Made by a program: the position numbers and the translations under genes | Shown here: positions 54,757 through 63,968 of the stretch, one piece after another | Numbering within the stretch: the first letter of the stretch is position 1 | How the letters are laid out: each line of letters opens with the position of its first letter | Assembly (NCBI GenBank): GCA_963849955.1 | Contig: CAWKJU010000009.1 | Coordinates: 558,001 to 622,000 of the forward strand | DNA length: 64,000 bases | Direction: 5' to 3' | Origin: CAWFGW01 sp963849955 | Lineage (GTDB): Bacteria > Bacteroidota > Bacteroidia > Cytophagales > JAAEPT01 | The notes under the pieces: generated by a model | What the model was told of the DNA's origin: nothing | Database searches by the model: none | Seen by the model: the letters and a program-made list of their open reading frames with translations, nothing else

Positions 54757-54765
54757 GCTGGTAAC
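54757..54765. repeat. Right inverted repeat GCTGGTAAC flanking the ATPase gene
   Basis: This is an exact 9-base inverse of GTTACCAGC at 52221-52229, 18 bases past the ATPase stop, while the left copy ends 46 bases before its start. The pair brackets one gene exactly. Confidence 0.5.
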
Positions 54766-54865
54766 AACGGCTTCCATGAATAACCCTACCACTTCAAACA
54801 TAATTACAAATCACTAATAATCAACATTTTTTGTTTTTATTTCTGTAACTCTCTTAAATACAAGG

Positions 54866-54934
54866 AGTAAAGCTGTCAAGGCTGGACATAGTTTAGCCTT
54901 GCGGGTGGCATGTCCACTCGTTTTAGCCTTTACT
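54866..54934. repeat. Nested inverted repeat
   Basis: AGTAAAG (54866-54872) pairs with CTTTACT (54928-54934), and inside it TGGACAT (54883-54889) pairs with ATGTCCA (54910-54916), with 10-11-base internal loops. AAGGCT/AGCCTT gives an alternative hairpin. This is a structured RNA or a mobile-element end. Confidence 0.45.
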
Positions 54935-55196
54935 GCTTTAGGACTTGTGTTTAGCTCTTGAAAGAAGTAAAACAAAACATGCTTCTACCGCGCTTACAGG
55001 CATTTCACTCGTTGGAACGGTCAACTTTTTGACCTATATTCACCATTCAAGGCGCAAAGAAAGTGTATATTAAAAAAAATATAGCAGCTTTATTCATTAA
55101 GTTCTCAAGCATCTAAAACCTCAGAATATTTTTTGCATAAAATGCTACATTAATTACTTTTAACGGAGTGAGAACCTTAAAATGTAATTAGAGAAA

Positions 55197-56441
55197 ATGA
55201 AATTTAATGCAACATGGTCAATGGCTGTAGGAGGAATGGTAGGTGGGGGCATTTTCTCTGTGTTGGGGGTTATCATCGGTACCGCTGGTCAATGGGCCTG
55301 GTTGAGTTTTGTGATAGCAGGTTTAATCGCGTTAACTTCCGCTTACAGCTATTCGCAATTGGCAATTAAGTACAGTGAAGGTGGTGGTGCGTTTACCTTT
55401 TTAAGAGAAATTAACCATAAAGGCTTTGCAGGTAGTCTTTCGTGGATTCTTATTTTGGGATACATTTTAACTTTATCTGTATATGCATTTACCTTTGGTC
55501 ATTACGTGGCGCATGTTTTTAACATGGGAAGTTGGCTGCCTCGTGTTTTGGCTTTAGGAATTATAGCATTGCTGGCTGGTATAAATTTAAAAGGAGTAGG
55601 TAATGCCTCAAAAGTTGAAATCGTTACCGTATATGGCAAACTTTTCGTACTATTAGGGTTATCGGTTTATGGATTTGTGGATTGGAATTCGGAACAGCTC
55701 ACCCAAGGTATAAGTCCCAAACCATGGCATATGGCTATCATCGGAGCAGGAACAATATTTATGGCTTATGAAGGGTTTCAATTGTTATCCTATGACTATG
55801 ATGACTTAGACAACCCCAATAAAACATTACCAAAAGCAACTATTTGGGCAGTAATTTCGGTCATCCTGATTTATCTTTTAGTTACCCTTGGCACCACCAT
55901 GATTGTCGGTGCCGAGTCGTTGGTAGAGAATAAGGAAATTGCCCTATCAATAGCAGGAAAAAAGGCCTTAGGTACTACAGGATTAGTAGTTGTAACTATT
56001 GCAGCTGCATTTTCGACTGGTTCAGCTATTAATGCCACCTTGTTTTCTACTGCACGGTTGATGGAAAGTGTGGCAGAAAAAAAAGACTTACCACATTTTT
56101 TTGTTAAAGAGAACCAAGAGAATATTCCCTTTTATGCTGTTTTATCCATTGCAGGTCTTTCGGCTTTATTGGCGATGGTGGGTAGTTTATCAAGCTTAGT
56201 TGATGCTGCAAGCATTATCTTTCTCTTCACCTTTGGGATCGTCAATTTAATTGCCTTTCAACAAAAGGTGCAGCGTAAATGGTTGTGTTTAATTGGAGCC
56301 ATCTGTTGTGGATTAGCTATGGTTGCTGACGTCATTATGCAAATCCAAAAAATACCCTATTCGATTATTGGACTCATAGTTATTTCATTAGCAATTTTTC
56401 TACTACGTCCTTATATTTTAAAAAAATTGAATGTAGAATAA
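55197..56441 (+). CDS. APC-family amino-acid permease
   Basis: The 414-residue inner-membrane transporter has about 11-12 predicted helices. The first helix contains the APC substrate motif VGGMVGGGIFSVLGV, and the Gly-rich break is intact. Helix segments such as SFVIAGLIALTSAYSYSQL, IFMAYEGFQLLSYDYDDL and FSTGSAINATLFSTARLM match the APC family. An amino acid or polyamine substrate is expected; the exact one is not clear. It follows the accessory stretch and precedes ribBA, with a weak hairpin (56450-56468) at its end. Confidence 0.9.
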   Translation: MKFNATWSMAVGGMVGGGIFSVLGVIIGTAGQWAWLSFVIAGLIALTSAYSYSQLAIKYSEGGGAFTFLREINHKGFAGSLSWILILGYILTLSVYAFTFGHYVAHVFNMGSWLPRVLALGIIALLAGINLKGVGNASKVEIVTVYGKLFVLLGLSVYGFVDWNSEQLTQGISPKPWHMAIIGAGTIFMAYEGFQLLSYDYDDLDNPNKTLPKATIWAVISVILIYLLVTLGTTMIVGAESLVENKEIALSIAGKKALGTTGLVVVTIAAAFSTGSAINATLFSTARLMESVAEKKDLPHFFVKENQENIPFYAVLSIAGLSALLAMVGSLSSLVDAASIIFLFTFGIVNLIAFQQKVQRKWLCLIGAICCGLAMVADVIMQIQKIPYSIIGLIVISLAIFLLRPYILKKLNVE

Positions 56442-56449
56442 CTTCTAGA

Positions 56450-56468
56450 AGAGGCATCACCCCTCTTT
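56450..56468 (+). terminator. Weak hairpin after the permease gene
   Basis: AAGAGG (56450-56455) and CCTCTT (56463-56468) pair over 6 bp around a 7-base loop. There is no good T-run, so function as a terminator is uncertain. Confidence 0.3.
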
Positions 56469-56561
56469 ACACCCATAAGAAAATCACAATTATCCCTTAT
56501 CGAATAAATTAACTTAGCTATCAGCAAATATTCATTGCCGAGCAATCCCCCTCCTACCTGT

Positions 56562-57818
56562 TTACTTTTTATTCAACTCATCCGGTTGGAATGTTGATGC
56601 ACGTGTTGCATCGAGGATGGTATGTCCCATCTTATCACGTTTAGTTTGCAAGTAATTCGCGTTATGTGCATTTGGTTTTACTTCAATCGGAATACTTTCC
56701 ACGATCTCTAAGCCATAGCCCATCAAGCCTGCGCGCTTTTTCGGGTTATTACTAATCAATCTAATTTTTGAAACGTTTAAGTCACGAAGTATTTGTGCAC
56801 CTACTCCATAATCACGCTCATCCATTTTAAAACCTAACTTTACGTTGGCCTCTACAGTGTCATACCCTTCTTGCTGTAGTTTGTATGCTTTTAATTTATT
56901 GATTAAGCCGATACCCCTTCCTTCTTGGTTCATGTATAACACCACTCCTTTGCCTTCATCATTCACCATCTGCATGGAGTTATGAAGCTGTGAGCCACAG
57001 TCACAACGGAAAGACCAAAAAATATCACCCGTCACACAAGAAGAATGTACACGAACCATTACTGGTTCATCAGGTGCCCAATTGCCTTTTTTAAGCGCTA
57101 AATGTACATCACCAGTGTTGGTTTGTTTGTAAGCGATTAATTCAAAATCACCCCAGTTAGTTGGCATGTCAACAGCTACTTCGCGGCTTATCAACGATTC
57201 TTTTGTTAATCGGTATTCGATTAAATCCTTAATAGTGATGAACTTCAAGTTGAACCGTTCAGCTACTTTTACCAAATCGGGTACGCGCGCCATGGAACCG
57301 TCTTCATTCATGATTTCCACCAGCACCCCAGCGGCTTGAAAACCAGCTAAACGCGCTAGGTCTATGGAGGCTTCGGTATGACCAGAACGTCTCAACACCC
57401 CACCCTTTTTAGCTTTCAAAGGAAAAATATGCCCTGGACGCCCTAGGTCTTCAGGTTTGGTGTTAGGATCCACTAACGCTTTAATAGTTTTTGAGCGGTC
57501 ACTAGCAGAAATACCTGTAGTACAACCATGACCATTTAAATCAACCGATACTGTAAAAGGCGTTTCATACGTAGCTGAATTTTTGCCCACCATTAAGTCT
57601 AAATCCAACGCTTCACAACGATCTTCCACCAACGAGGCACAAATTAATCCACGACCATGAGTGGCCATGAAGTTCACAATTTCAGGGGTGATACACTCCG
57701 CTGCACAAATGAAGTCACCTTCATTTTCTCTATCCTCATCATCTACTACGATAATAACTTCACCTGCTTTAATAGCTTCAATCGCCTCTTCAACCGTATT
57801 AAATTTCACGTCACTCAT
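56562..57818 (-). CDS. ribBA: Bifunctional DHBP synthase / GTP cyclohydrolase II
   Basis: RibBA supplies both riboflavin precursors. The N-terminal DHBP synthase domain shows VVDDEDRENEGDFICAAE, HGRGLICASL and LRRSGHTEASIDLARLAG. The C-terminal GTP cyclohydrolase II shows the zinc ligands in SCVTGDIFWSFRCDCGSQL, then YMNQEGRGIGLINK, YGVGAQIL and ISNNPKKRAGL. From ATG 57818 it is 418 residues. A TTG at 57845 adds only nine residues. Its start shares bases with the stop of the GT2 gene (TAATG), so the two are likely translationally coupled; no riboflavin riboswitch was seen. Confidence 0.95.
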   Translation of the reverse strand: MSDVKFNTVEEAIEAIKAGEVIIVVDDEDRENEGDFICAAECITPEIVNFMATHGRGLICASLVEDRCEALDLDLMVGKNSATYETPFTVSVDLNGHGCTTGISASDRSKTIKALVDPNTKPEDLGRPGHIFPLKAKKGGVLRRSGHTEASIDLARLAGFQAAGVLVEIMNEDGSMARVPDLVKVAERFNLKFITIKDLIEYRLTKESLISREVAVDMPTNWGDFELIAYKQTNTGDVHLALKKGNWAPDEPVMVRVHSSCVTGDIFWSFRCDCGSQLHNSMQMVNDEGKGVVLYMNQEGRGIGLINKLKAYKLQQEGYDTVEANVKLGFKMDERDYGVGAQILRDLNVSKIRLISNNPKKRAGLMGYGLEIVESIPIEVKPNAHNANYLQTKRDKMGHTILDATRASTFQPDELNKK

Positions 57819-58993
57819 TATTGGTTTCTTTGTGTTGGTGTCCAAATGTTTGTTTTTACTCCTGTAAGGAATTTAATTAGCCCATTTAATAGCGCCAAAT
57901 TCATCCATATAAAATGGCTTACGAATCGTAAACCATAAAAATGGATTTTTAGTTTTCTAAATAGTGAATCTATCAAAGGTAATAACAGAAAAACTATTTC
58001 CCCTAAAAAAGCAAGCTTATAAATTAGGTGATGTGTTTGTAAATAGTAAGATGTTACAAGCATACACAGCAAAAAAATTGGTCCTAACCAACGTGCAACT
58101 TTGTGTGAAAAGAAAGCGAAAGCTACGCCTTTGAATGGATTAGCTAACAGCCCTGAAAACCGTTTGAGGTTTTGGAAATTCCCTATGGAGATCCGAGTCT
58201 TCCGCCTAAATTCTTCTGAAATTTGGTTACTAACATCCTCATAAGCTTTCGCATCCAGTTCCATGATGACCTGCTGTTTATTTTCTAAGACAGCCATCGT
58301 GATATAAAAATCATCCACCGTAAATTTTGAGGGCACGGGTTTATAACTCGCTCTTCGAATGGCATAGACCCCACCAAAGGTGCCAATCATGGCTCCCCAG
58401 ATGATTCCTTCATTGTATTTCATGGAATTTTCTCCTTTGAGGTATGTTTTTTCTTGATGAGAAATCCCGTCTTTTTTGAGGTTAGAATTTAAAATATTTC
58501 CACCAACAAGTCCAATAGCTTCATTTTTAAAGTGTTTAACTAACTCGAAAAAAGTGGTTGGAGTGAAAAAAACATTGGCATCCGTAATGATTAATATTTC
58601 GTGCGCAGCATCGGCAGCTAACTGATTGATGATCCCAGGCTTCCCGGTTCTTCCTGCAAACCTCTTCAGTTTTAATTGAGGGTATTGTTCTTGATATTTT
58701 TTAATAATAGTATCAGTACCATCTTTACTGGCATCTGAGCCTATTAAAAACTCAATTTTATCAATTGGGTATTTGGTATCAAAGGTTGTTTTAATTTTTT
58801 CTTCGATAACTAACTCTTCATTGAAGACAGCTAATAAAATAGAGATGTTAGGTAACGAATCCTGAGTGGAAAATATGTGTTGATTTTGTTGTTTGTTTTT
58901 CGCTAAAAAATTCAGAATTGTTGGGTACAATACATATGTATGTACTAAAAGAAAAAAGCTAGACCAGAAAATAATTTCTGTGATTAAAATCAT
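57818..58993 (-). CDS. Family 2 glycosyltransferase with membrane segments
   Basis: The 391-residue processive-type GT2 enzyme has an N-terminal membrane helix (EIIFWSSFFLLVHTYVLYP). The GT-A domain follows with ISILLAVFNEE, IGSDASKDGTDT, the DxD-like TDANVFF, the acceptor Asp region FTVDDFYITM and EEFRRKTRISIGN (QxxRW-like). C-terminal membrane helices end it. It likely builds a cell-surface polysaccharide. It overlaps the GT4 gene by four bases (ATGA) and ribBA by one base. The pairing with a riboflavin gene seems to be coincidental. Confidence 0.88.
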   Translation of the reverse strand: MILITEIIFWSSFFLLVHTYVLYPTILNFLAKNKQQNQHIFSTQDSLPNISILLAVFNEELVIEEKIKTTFDTKYPIDKIEFLIGSDASKDGTDTIIKKYQEQYPQLKLKRFAGRTGKPGIINQLAADAAHEILIITDANVFFTPTTFFELVKHFKNEAIGLVGGNILNSNLKKDGISHQEKTYLKGENSMKYNEGIIWGAMIGTFGGVYAIRRASYKPVPSKFTVDDFYITMAVLENKQQVIMELDAKAYEDVSNQISEEFRRKTRISIGNFQNLKRFSGLLANPFKGVAFAFFSHKVARWLGPIFLLCMLVTSYYLQTHHLIYKLAFLGEIVFLLLPLIDSLFRKLKIHFYGLRFVSHFIWMNLALLNGLIKFLTGVKTNIWTPTQRNQ

Positions 58994-60183
58994 TTGCTAA
59001 TTAATTGCTTATAGAAATCAACAAGTCCTTTTACTGTCGCTTTATTGCTATATTCCCGAGTGACTAACTCGTGCGCATTGTTCCCCAACTCCTTGATTTT
59101 CGGTTCATTGTTAAGCAAGATAAGAATCTTTGAGGCAAATTGTTTTTCCGAATCAGCAATTTCGATGTGTTTGCCGTTTTCATAGTTAATACCTTCTGCT
59201 CCAACGGTGGTACTTACGATTGCTTTATGCGCTGCAAACCCTTCAATAATTTTTACACGCATGCCACTGCCCGACTTCAGTGGTACTATCATAATCTCTT
59301 TGCTATTCATAAAGTCAGCAGCATTGTTGACCTCTCCTGCAATAAAGACATTATTTTTTCCATGATAGGCTCGCACCCAATCAGGGATGTCGCGACCAGC
59401 AATGTGAAAGGTTGCTTCCGATTGTTCGGCTAACACTAACGGCCATACCGATTCTACAAACCACTTCACTCCTTCCTGATTGGGCATCCAGTCTAAGGAT
59501 CCCAAATGAAAAACGGATTGCCGCTGGGGGGTTATTTCACTTATAAAACGGTTGGTATCAACGCCCACTGGAAGCACATACTGCTGTTTCGCACCTAACT
59601 TTTCAAACGTTTGGGCATCAATTGCTGTAATAGGAATGATGGCATCAAATTGTGGTAATACCTGTTGTTCATATTTTTCTAACCGCTTCGCTAAACTATT
59701 CAAATATGCTTTTTTAAATCCTTTTGCTCCTTCTGCTACTCGTTGCCAGATTTGGTGTTCAACATTATGCTGACGCAAAGTACAGGGAGTATTGGGTGCG
59801 TATTTTCGAGCTAGGTCTAAATACATGCTAGTAAACAAACCGTCAAAATGGATAACATCAAAGGTTTCCTGGGTTAAAATGTCTTGCAGTGCTTTGCCGA
59901 ATTTTTCACTTACAAACCGTTCTACATGATAGGACTGTGAACCCAGCAGATTCAACAGTGCTTTAATGGGCTTAATCCTATTATCAATATCTACAGTGAC
60001 TACATTACCTAACGAAGTAATATCAGACGGCAAGGGGTTGACATAATGTTTGGTGGTGTTATAAGAAAGTACTGTTAAGTCGTGTCCCTGATCAGACAAA
60101 CCTTTTACTAAGTTAAAAAGTGCTATTGCCCCACCGTCTTTCAGCGGAAATGGAACTCTAAATAGTATAGTTAATATTTTCAA
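58990..60183 (-). CDS. Family 4 glycosyltransferase
   Basis: The 397-residue GT-B enzyme starts with KILTILFRVPFPLKDGGAIALF, the typical GT4 N-terminus with the nucleotide-sugar-binding Gly-rich loop. The C-terminal half has SVFHLGSLDWMPNQEGVKW, IVPLKSGSGMRVKIIEGFAA (the EX7E-like donor-binding region) and KAIVSTTVGAEGI. The start is TTG at 60183, the only start that keeps the family N-terminus. It is followed by a GT2 gene with four overlapping bases, suggesting joint polysaccharide synthesis. Confidence 0.88.
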   Translation of the reverse strand: MKILTILFRVPFPLKDGGAIALFNLVKGLSDQGHDLTVLSYNTTKHYVNPLPSDITSLGNVVTVDIDNRIKPIKALLNLLGSQSYHVERFVSEKFGKALQDILTQETFDVIHFDGLFTSMYLDLARKYAPNTPCTLRQHNVEHQIWQRVAEGAKGFKKAYLNSLAKRLEKYEQQVLPQFDAIIPITAIDAQTFEKLGAKQQYVLPVGVDTNRFISEITPQRQSVFHLGSLDWMPNQEGVKWFVESVWPLVLAEQSEATFHIAGRDIPDWVRAYHGKNNVFIAGEVNNAADFMNSKEIMIVPLKSGSGMRVKIIEGFAAHKAIVSTTVGAEGINYENGKHIEIADSEKQFASKILILLNNEPKIKELGNNAHELVTREYSNKATVKGLVDFYKQLISK

Positions 60184-60194
60184 ATGCGAACGAA

Positions 60195-61232
60195 TTACCT
60201 CAATGAAGAAAGCGTTGTAAAGTTTTTCTTAAACGAATAAACATCTTCTGGAGTACCTAATATAATCATAAAATCGCCATCTTTCATTACTGTCCGCGAA
60301 TTAGGATTAAAAGTGTAGCCGTTAATTTTCGACTTGTGGCATACAAATGTTACCCGACAAATTTCTTTGACATCCATTTCACTAATGCTTTTTCCTTTGA
60401 ATTCTTCCTTATAGTCATCATAGGAATATTCTTCTAACTTCAACTTGACTTCGCCCTCACCTGTTAATAAGTTTAAAAACTCAATTATTTCAGGTTTTTG
60501 AACCATCATGGCCATGTAGTTACCACCAATTTCATCGGGGTTGACTACATAATCAGCACCAGCAGTTTTTAGTTTACTTTCTGCTGCATTACTAATAGAA
60601 CGGGCGATTATTTTAATTTTTGGATTAATTTCTCGTGCTGTGAGGGTCACAAAAACATTCGTGGAATCAATAGGAATACAAGCCATTAATGCTCTTGCTC
60701 GACTTATTCCAGCTTCCTCCAGAATGCGTTCATCTGTTGCATCGCCTATGATGTAATTGATGCCTGGTTCTTCTCCGAAGGCGCTTTTAATGACATCGAA
60801 TTTAGTATCGATGACTACAAAAGGTACATGTTCCTTTTTCAGTTCCATCACTGCTCGATAGCCATTACGACCAAGTCCGCATACAATCACATGATTTTCT
60901 AATTTTCCCACTTGACGACCTAACATATACTTTGTAAATATATCCCTCAATTCTCCACCATACAAGTATTTTGATAAAACCGCTACGACATAGGCAAAAA
61001 GGCTAATGTTTAACATAAAATATACGATTGAAAAAATTTTACCTGCATGGGAAAGTTCACGGATTTCACCAAAGCCTACTGTGCTAATTATCATCGCTGA
61101 CATGTACATGGAATCGACTAACCCGTAGCCTTCTAACCACTCATAGCCTATCGTGCCTACTATTAAACTTAAAACCAGCGACCCAAAAGCCCAAAAAAGT
61201 TGCTTAAAACGATTAACTGATTTTTTAGCCAT
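60195..61232 (-). CDS. Potassium channel with TrkA-N (RCK) domain
   Basis: The 345-residue inner-membrane protein has two membrane helices flanking a pore loop with the selectivity filter TVGFGE (SAMIISTVGFGEIRELSH). An RCK domain follows with the nucleotide-binding GLGRNGYRAVMELK and the segment GDATDERILEEAG. TrkA-C occupies about 250-345. It belongs to the bacterial KefC-like/MthK-like two-TM channels that conduct K+ under ligand control. It follows dnaG by two bases and precedes the GT genes. Confidence 0.92.
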   Translation of the reverse strand: MAKKSVNRFKQLFWAFGSLVLSLIVGTIGYEWLEGYGLVDSMYMSAMIISTVGFGEIRELSHAGKIFSIVYFMLNISLFAYVVAVLSKYLYGGELRDIFTKYMLGRQVGKLENHVIVCGLGRNGYRAVMELKKEHVPFVVIDTKFDVIKSAFGEEPGINYIIGDATDERILEEAGISRARALMACIPIDSTNVFVTLTAREINPKIKIIARSISNAAESKLKTAGADYVVNPDEIGGNYMAMMVQKPEIIEFLNLLTGEGEVKLKLEEYSYDDYKEEFKGKSISEMDVKEICRVTFVCHKSKINGYTFNPNSRTVMKDGDFMIILGTPEDVYSFKKNFTTLSSLR

Positions 61233-61234
61233 CT

Positions 61235-63148
61235 TTAAACTATCGTTACGTTACCCAGCTGTTTTGCAATCTGCATTTCAAACGCTTTTAATTGTAAATG
61301 TTTTTGTTGTAAAAGATCCACCTCATTGTCATTGGCTTCGTGTTGAAGTTTATGCATGTTTTCAGCAATCATCTTTCGCACATTACGCCATTTCAACCGA
61401 AGAATCGTAAAAAAAGTAGCGGTATCTAAGTTGTCTTTTTCCAGCTTCACATAAATCTGGTGGCGACTCCATTGGTCGCTCATCGTATAGGGATCGGCAA
61501 TTAAGCCAATTACTTCATCACGCACTTTATCATCTTTATACTCAAAAAAGAATGAGGCATCTATGATTTCAGAACGGGAACGAGCAGCACGAAACTCCAA
61601 AATAATTTGTCCATAAATGGGAGAACAAAATTCTTCTAAATCATCAATTTCATCGAGTAGATATTCTGACACAGAGCTATCTTCACTGACTTTTTCAGTG
61701 CCATAATTCAAAAGAATACGTGCCAACTCGCGTTCTTGTCCAACAACAATGCTTTTCTCATCCAAAGGTGTTTCTACAGCATCTTCCTGAGTAGGAAGCA
61801 CTTCTGGATAAAGCGTCTCGGAAGCTTCTTTCCGCTTTTCTGACGCTTTTGTTTTGTTAAACTCCTGAACTAAAACAGTCTCAGAAATATCTAACAACCG
61901 AGCACATTGCTGAAAATAGACAGTTCGGGTAATGGGGTCTGGTATTTTACCGATACTTTGAACGATTTCTCGAATCACCTCAGCCCGTTTTACGGGATCG
62001 TTGTTGGCTTCGGAAAGAAAAAGCTCGGTTTTGAAGGTGATAAAATCCTGACGCTCCTTTTTTATAAATGCACGAAATGCTTCTCCACCGTTTTTGCGGG
62101 CATAACTATCAGGGTCTTCTCCTTCTGGAATTAAAACCACGTGTACGTTAAGCCCTTCCTCTAAAATCAGATCGATACCGCGTAAGGAGGCTCGAATTCC
62201 AGCGGCATCACCATCGTATAGTACAGTGATGTTTTTGGTATAGCGTCCAATCAGTTTGATTTGATCGGTGGTTAACGATGTTCCACTCGAAGCAACCGTA
62301 TTTTCGATGCCTGCTTGATGTAAGGAAAGTACATCTGTGTAACCTTCAACAAGGAAACAATTGTCCTCATTACGGATTTGCTGTTTGGCTTGAGAAATAC
62401 CATACAGAATTTTACTCTTGTGGTAGACTTCCGTTTCGGGTGAATTGATGTATTTGGGCTGCTTCTTATCATTTGTTAAAATTCGAGCACCAAAAGCGAT
62501 TACTTTCCCCGTCAGGTTATGGATAGGGAAAATTACACGACCCCGAAACCGGTCATAGGTTTTTCGTTTGCCATCATCTTTACTTAAAACAAGGCCTGCT
62601 TTTTCAAGTATTTCAAGGTTGTATTGTTTCTTTTCTGCCTCTTTTAACAAAGCATCCCATTGGTCGAGACTATAACCCAAATCAAATTTATCGATGATAT
62701 CGGGTGTAAAACCTCTTTCCTTAAAATAACTCAGGCCAATTGATTTGCCTTCTTCATGATTTAAAAGCGTGTCTTTATAAAAATCTTTCGCGAAGTTGAG
62801 CACAATAAAAAGACTCTCTCGCTCAGTACGCTGAATAATGTCTTCAGGAGTTTCCTCAGCTTCTTTTATTTCAATATTGTATTTTTTGGCGAGGTATTTT
62901 AAAGCTTCTACGTAGCTAAGTCCTTCCACCTCCATCACAAACTTAATGGCATCGCCTCCTTTTCCAGAACTAAAATCTTTAAAAATTTCTTTGCCAGGTG
63001 ATACAAAAAAAGATGGTGACTTTTCATCCACAAAAGGACTTAAGCCTTTGTAGTTGGTGCCACTTTTTTTCAAATCCACAAAATCACCAATCACCTCGAC
63101 AATGTCGGCAGCTACTTTTATTTGATCTATGGTTTCCTTTGGTATCAC
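61235..63148 (-). CDS. dnaG: DNA primase without zinc ligands
   Basis: DnaG synthesises RNA primers at the replication fork. From the GTG at 63148 the 637-residue protein starts IPKETIDQIK, and an AGGAG lies seven bases upstream; an ATG at 63178 (ten more residues) is less good. The N-terminal zinc-binding region keeps its sequence (NYKGLSPFVDEKSPSFFVSP, EIFKDFSSGKGGDA), but the ligands Cys-x2-His-x17-Cys-x2-Cys are Ser37, Val40, Asp58 and Ser61. The TOPRIM domain is intact (CFLVEGYTDVLSL, VLYDGDAAGIRAS). I recall this zinc loss in other Bacteroidota. The K+ channel gene follows directly. Confidence 0.93.
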   Translation of the reverse strand: MIPKETIDQIKVAADIVEVIGDFVDLKKSGTNYKGLSPFVDEKSPSFFVSPGKEIFKDFSSGKGGDAIKFVMEVEGLSYVEALKYLAKKYNIEIKEAEETPEDIIQRTERESLFIVLNFAKDFYKDTLLNHEEGKSIGLSYFKERGFTPDIIDKFDLGYSLDQWDALLKEAEKKQYNLEILEKAGLVLSKDDGKRKTYDRFRGRVIFPIHNLTGKVIAFGARILTNDKKQPKYINSPETEVYHKSKILYGISQAKQQIRNEDNCFLVEGYTDVLSLHQAGIENTVASSGTSLTTDQIKLIGRYTKNITVLYDGDAAGIRASLRGIDLILEEGLNVHVVLIPEGEDPDSYARKNGGEAFRAFIKKERQDFITFKTELFLSEANNDPVKRAEVIREIVQSIGKIPDPITRTVYFQQCARLLDISETVLVQEFNKTKASEKRKEASETLYPEVLPTQEDAVETPLDEKSIVVGQERELARILLNYGTEKVSEDSSVSEYLLDEIDDLEEFCSPIYGQIILEFRAARSRSEIIDASFFFEYKDDKVRDEVIGLIADPYTMSDQWSRHQIYVKLEKDNLDTATFFTILRLKWRNVRKMIAENMHKLQHEANDNEVDLLQQKHLQLKAFEMQIAKQLGNVTIV

Positions 63149-63263
63149 TTGAATTCTCCTCTTTACAAAGTTAAGCATTTTATAAAGGAAGGATGGATAA
63201 GTAATTTAATTAATACTCATTCTCCATTAAAGAGCGTTATAAACTGTACGAACTAGTACAGCG

Positions 63264-63968
63264 CTACAAATCTCCTAATTGTGGTCGAATTACAATCTCT
63301 TCCACTACCGAGTTCGGTGACATTTTATAAGCACAGATCAATGAATCTGCCACATCATGAGGTTTCATAAACCTTTCTTCTGGCAACTCCACCCCTTCCC
63401 AGCTTGAGGTATAAGTCGCACCGGGCAAAATAGCGGTCACCCGAACACCGTATGCTTTCATTTCTTCACGCAACACTTTCGTCATGCCGTGCATAGCAAA
63501 TTTAGAGATGCAATAGGAACCGCCATTTTCATACGCTGTAATACTTGCTGTGGAGCAAATATTAAAAATATGCCCTGATTTATTTGCCTTCATGTCACCA
63601 ATAAGACCACGGGTAAGGTGATAGGCGCTATATAAGTTAGTTTCGATCATTATTTCTAATGCTCCCTCTTCTTCTTCGTGTATTTTACCAGGAATAAATA
63701 TTCCTGTATTGTTGACTAAAACAGCTACGTCTTGCTTTAAACCCACTACAAACTTCACAAAGTCAGCTACTTCTTTTCGCTTAGACAAGTCAGCAACAGA
63801 ACTATGACAGGTAATGTTAAATCGGCTTTCAAGATCCGATGTAAGCGCTTCAAGTTGTTGTGGGTTACGTGAACATACCGCCAAATCAAATCCTTCGTTG
63901 GCAAATTTTTCAGCGATAGCTTTTCCTATCCCTCTAGTTGCGCCTGTTATTACTGCTAATTTTTTCAT
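63264..63968 (-). CDS. Short-chain dehydrogenase/reductase (FabG-like)
   Basis: This 234-residue classical SDR has the cofactor motif VITGATRGIGKAIAEKF, the NNTG segment VLVNNTGIF, catalytic Ser in NICSTASI and Tyr-x3-Lys in SYCISKFAMHG. NAD(P) binding is certain; 3-ketoacyl-reductase-like activity is the usual guess, but the substrate is unknown. The C-terminal segment (VVEEIVIRPQLGDL) is typical. The start is ATG at 63968. An 115-base gap separates it from dnaG. Confidence 0.9.
   Translation of the reverse strand: MKKLAVITGATRGIGKAIAEKFANEGFDLAVCSRNPQQLEALTSDLESRFNITCHSSVADLSKRKEVADFVKFVVGLKQDVAVLVNNTGIFIPGKIHEEEEGALEIMIETNLYSAYHLTRGLIGDMKANKSGHIFNICSTASITAYENGGSYCISKFAMHGMTKVLREEMKAYGVRVTAILPGATYTSSWEGVELPEERFMKPHDVADSLICAYKMSPNSVVEEIVIRPQLGDL

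Larger units (their letters stand above)
54739..55196. other. Noncoding region with structured remnants after the ATPase
   Basis: No gene was found in these 458 bases. They contain GCTGGTAAC (54757-54765), the inverse of GTTACCAGC at 52221-52229, followed by AACGGCTTCCATG. They also contain a nested inverted repeat at 54866-54934. They end with the leader of the permease gene. The region looks like a decayed cassette boundary. Confidence 0.5.
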
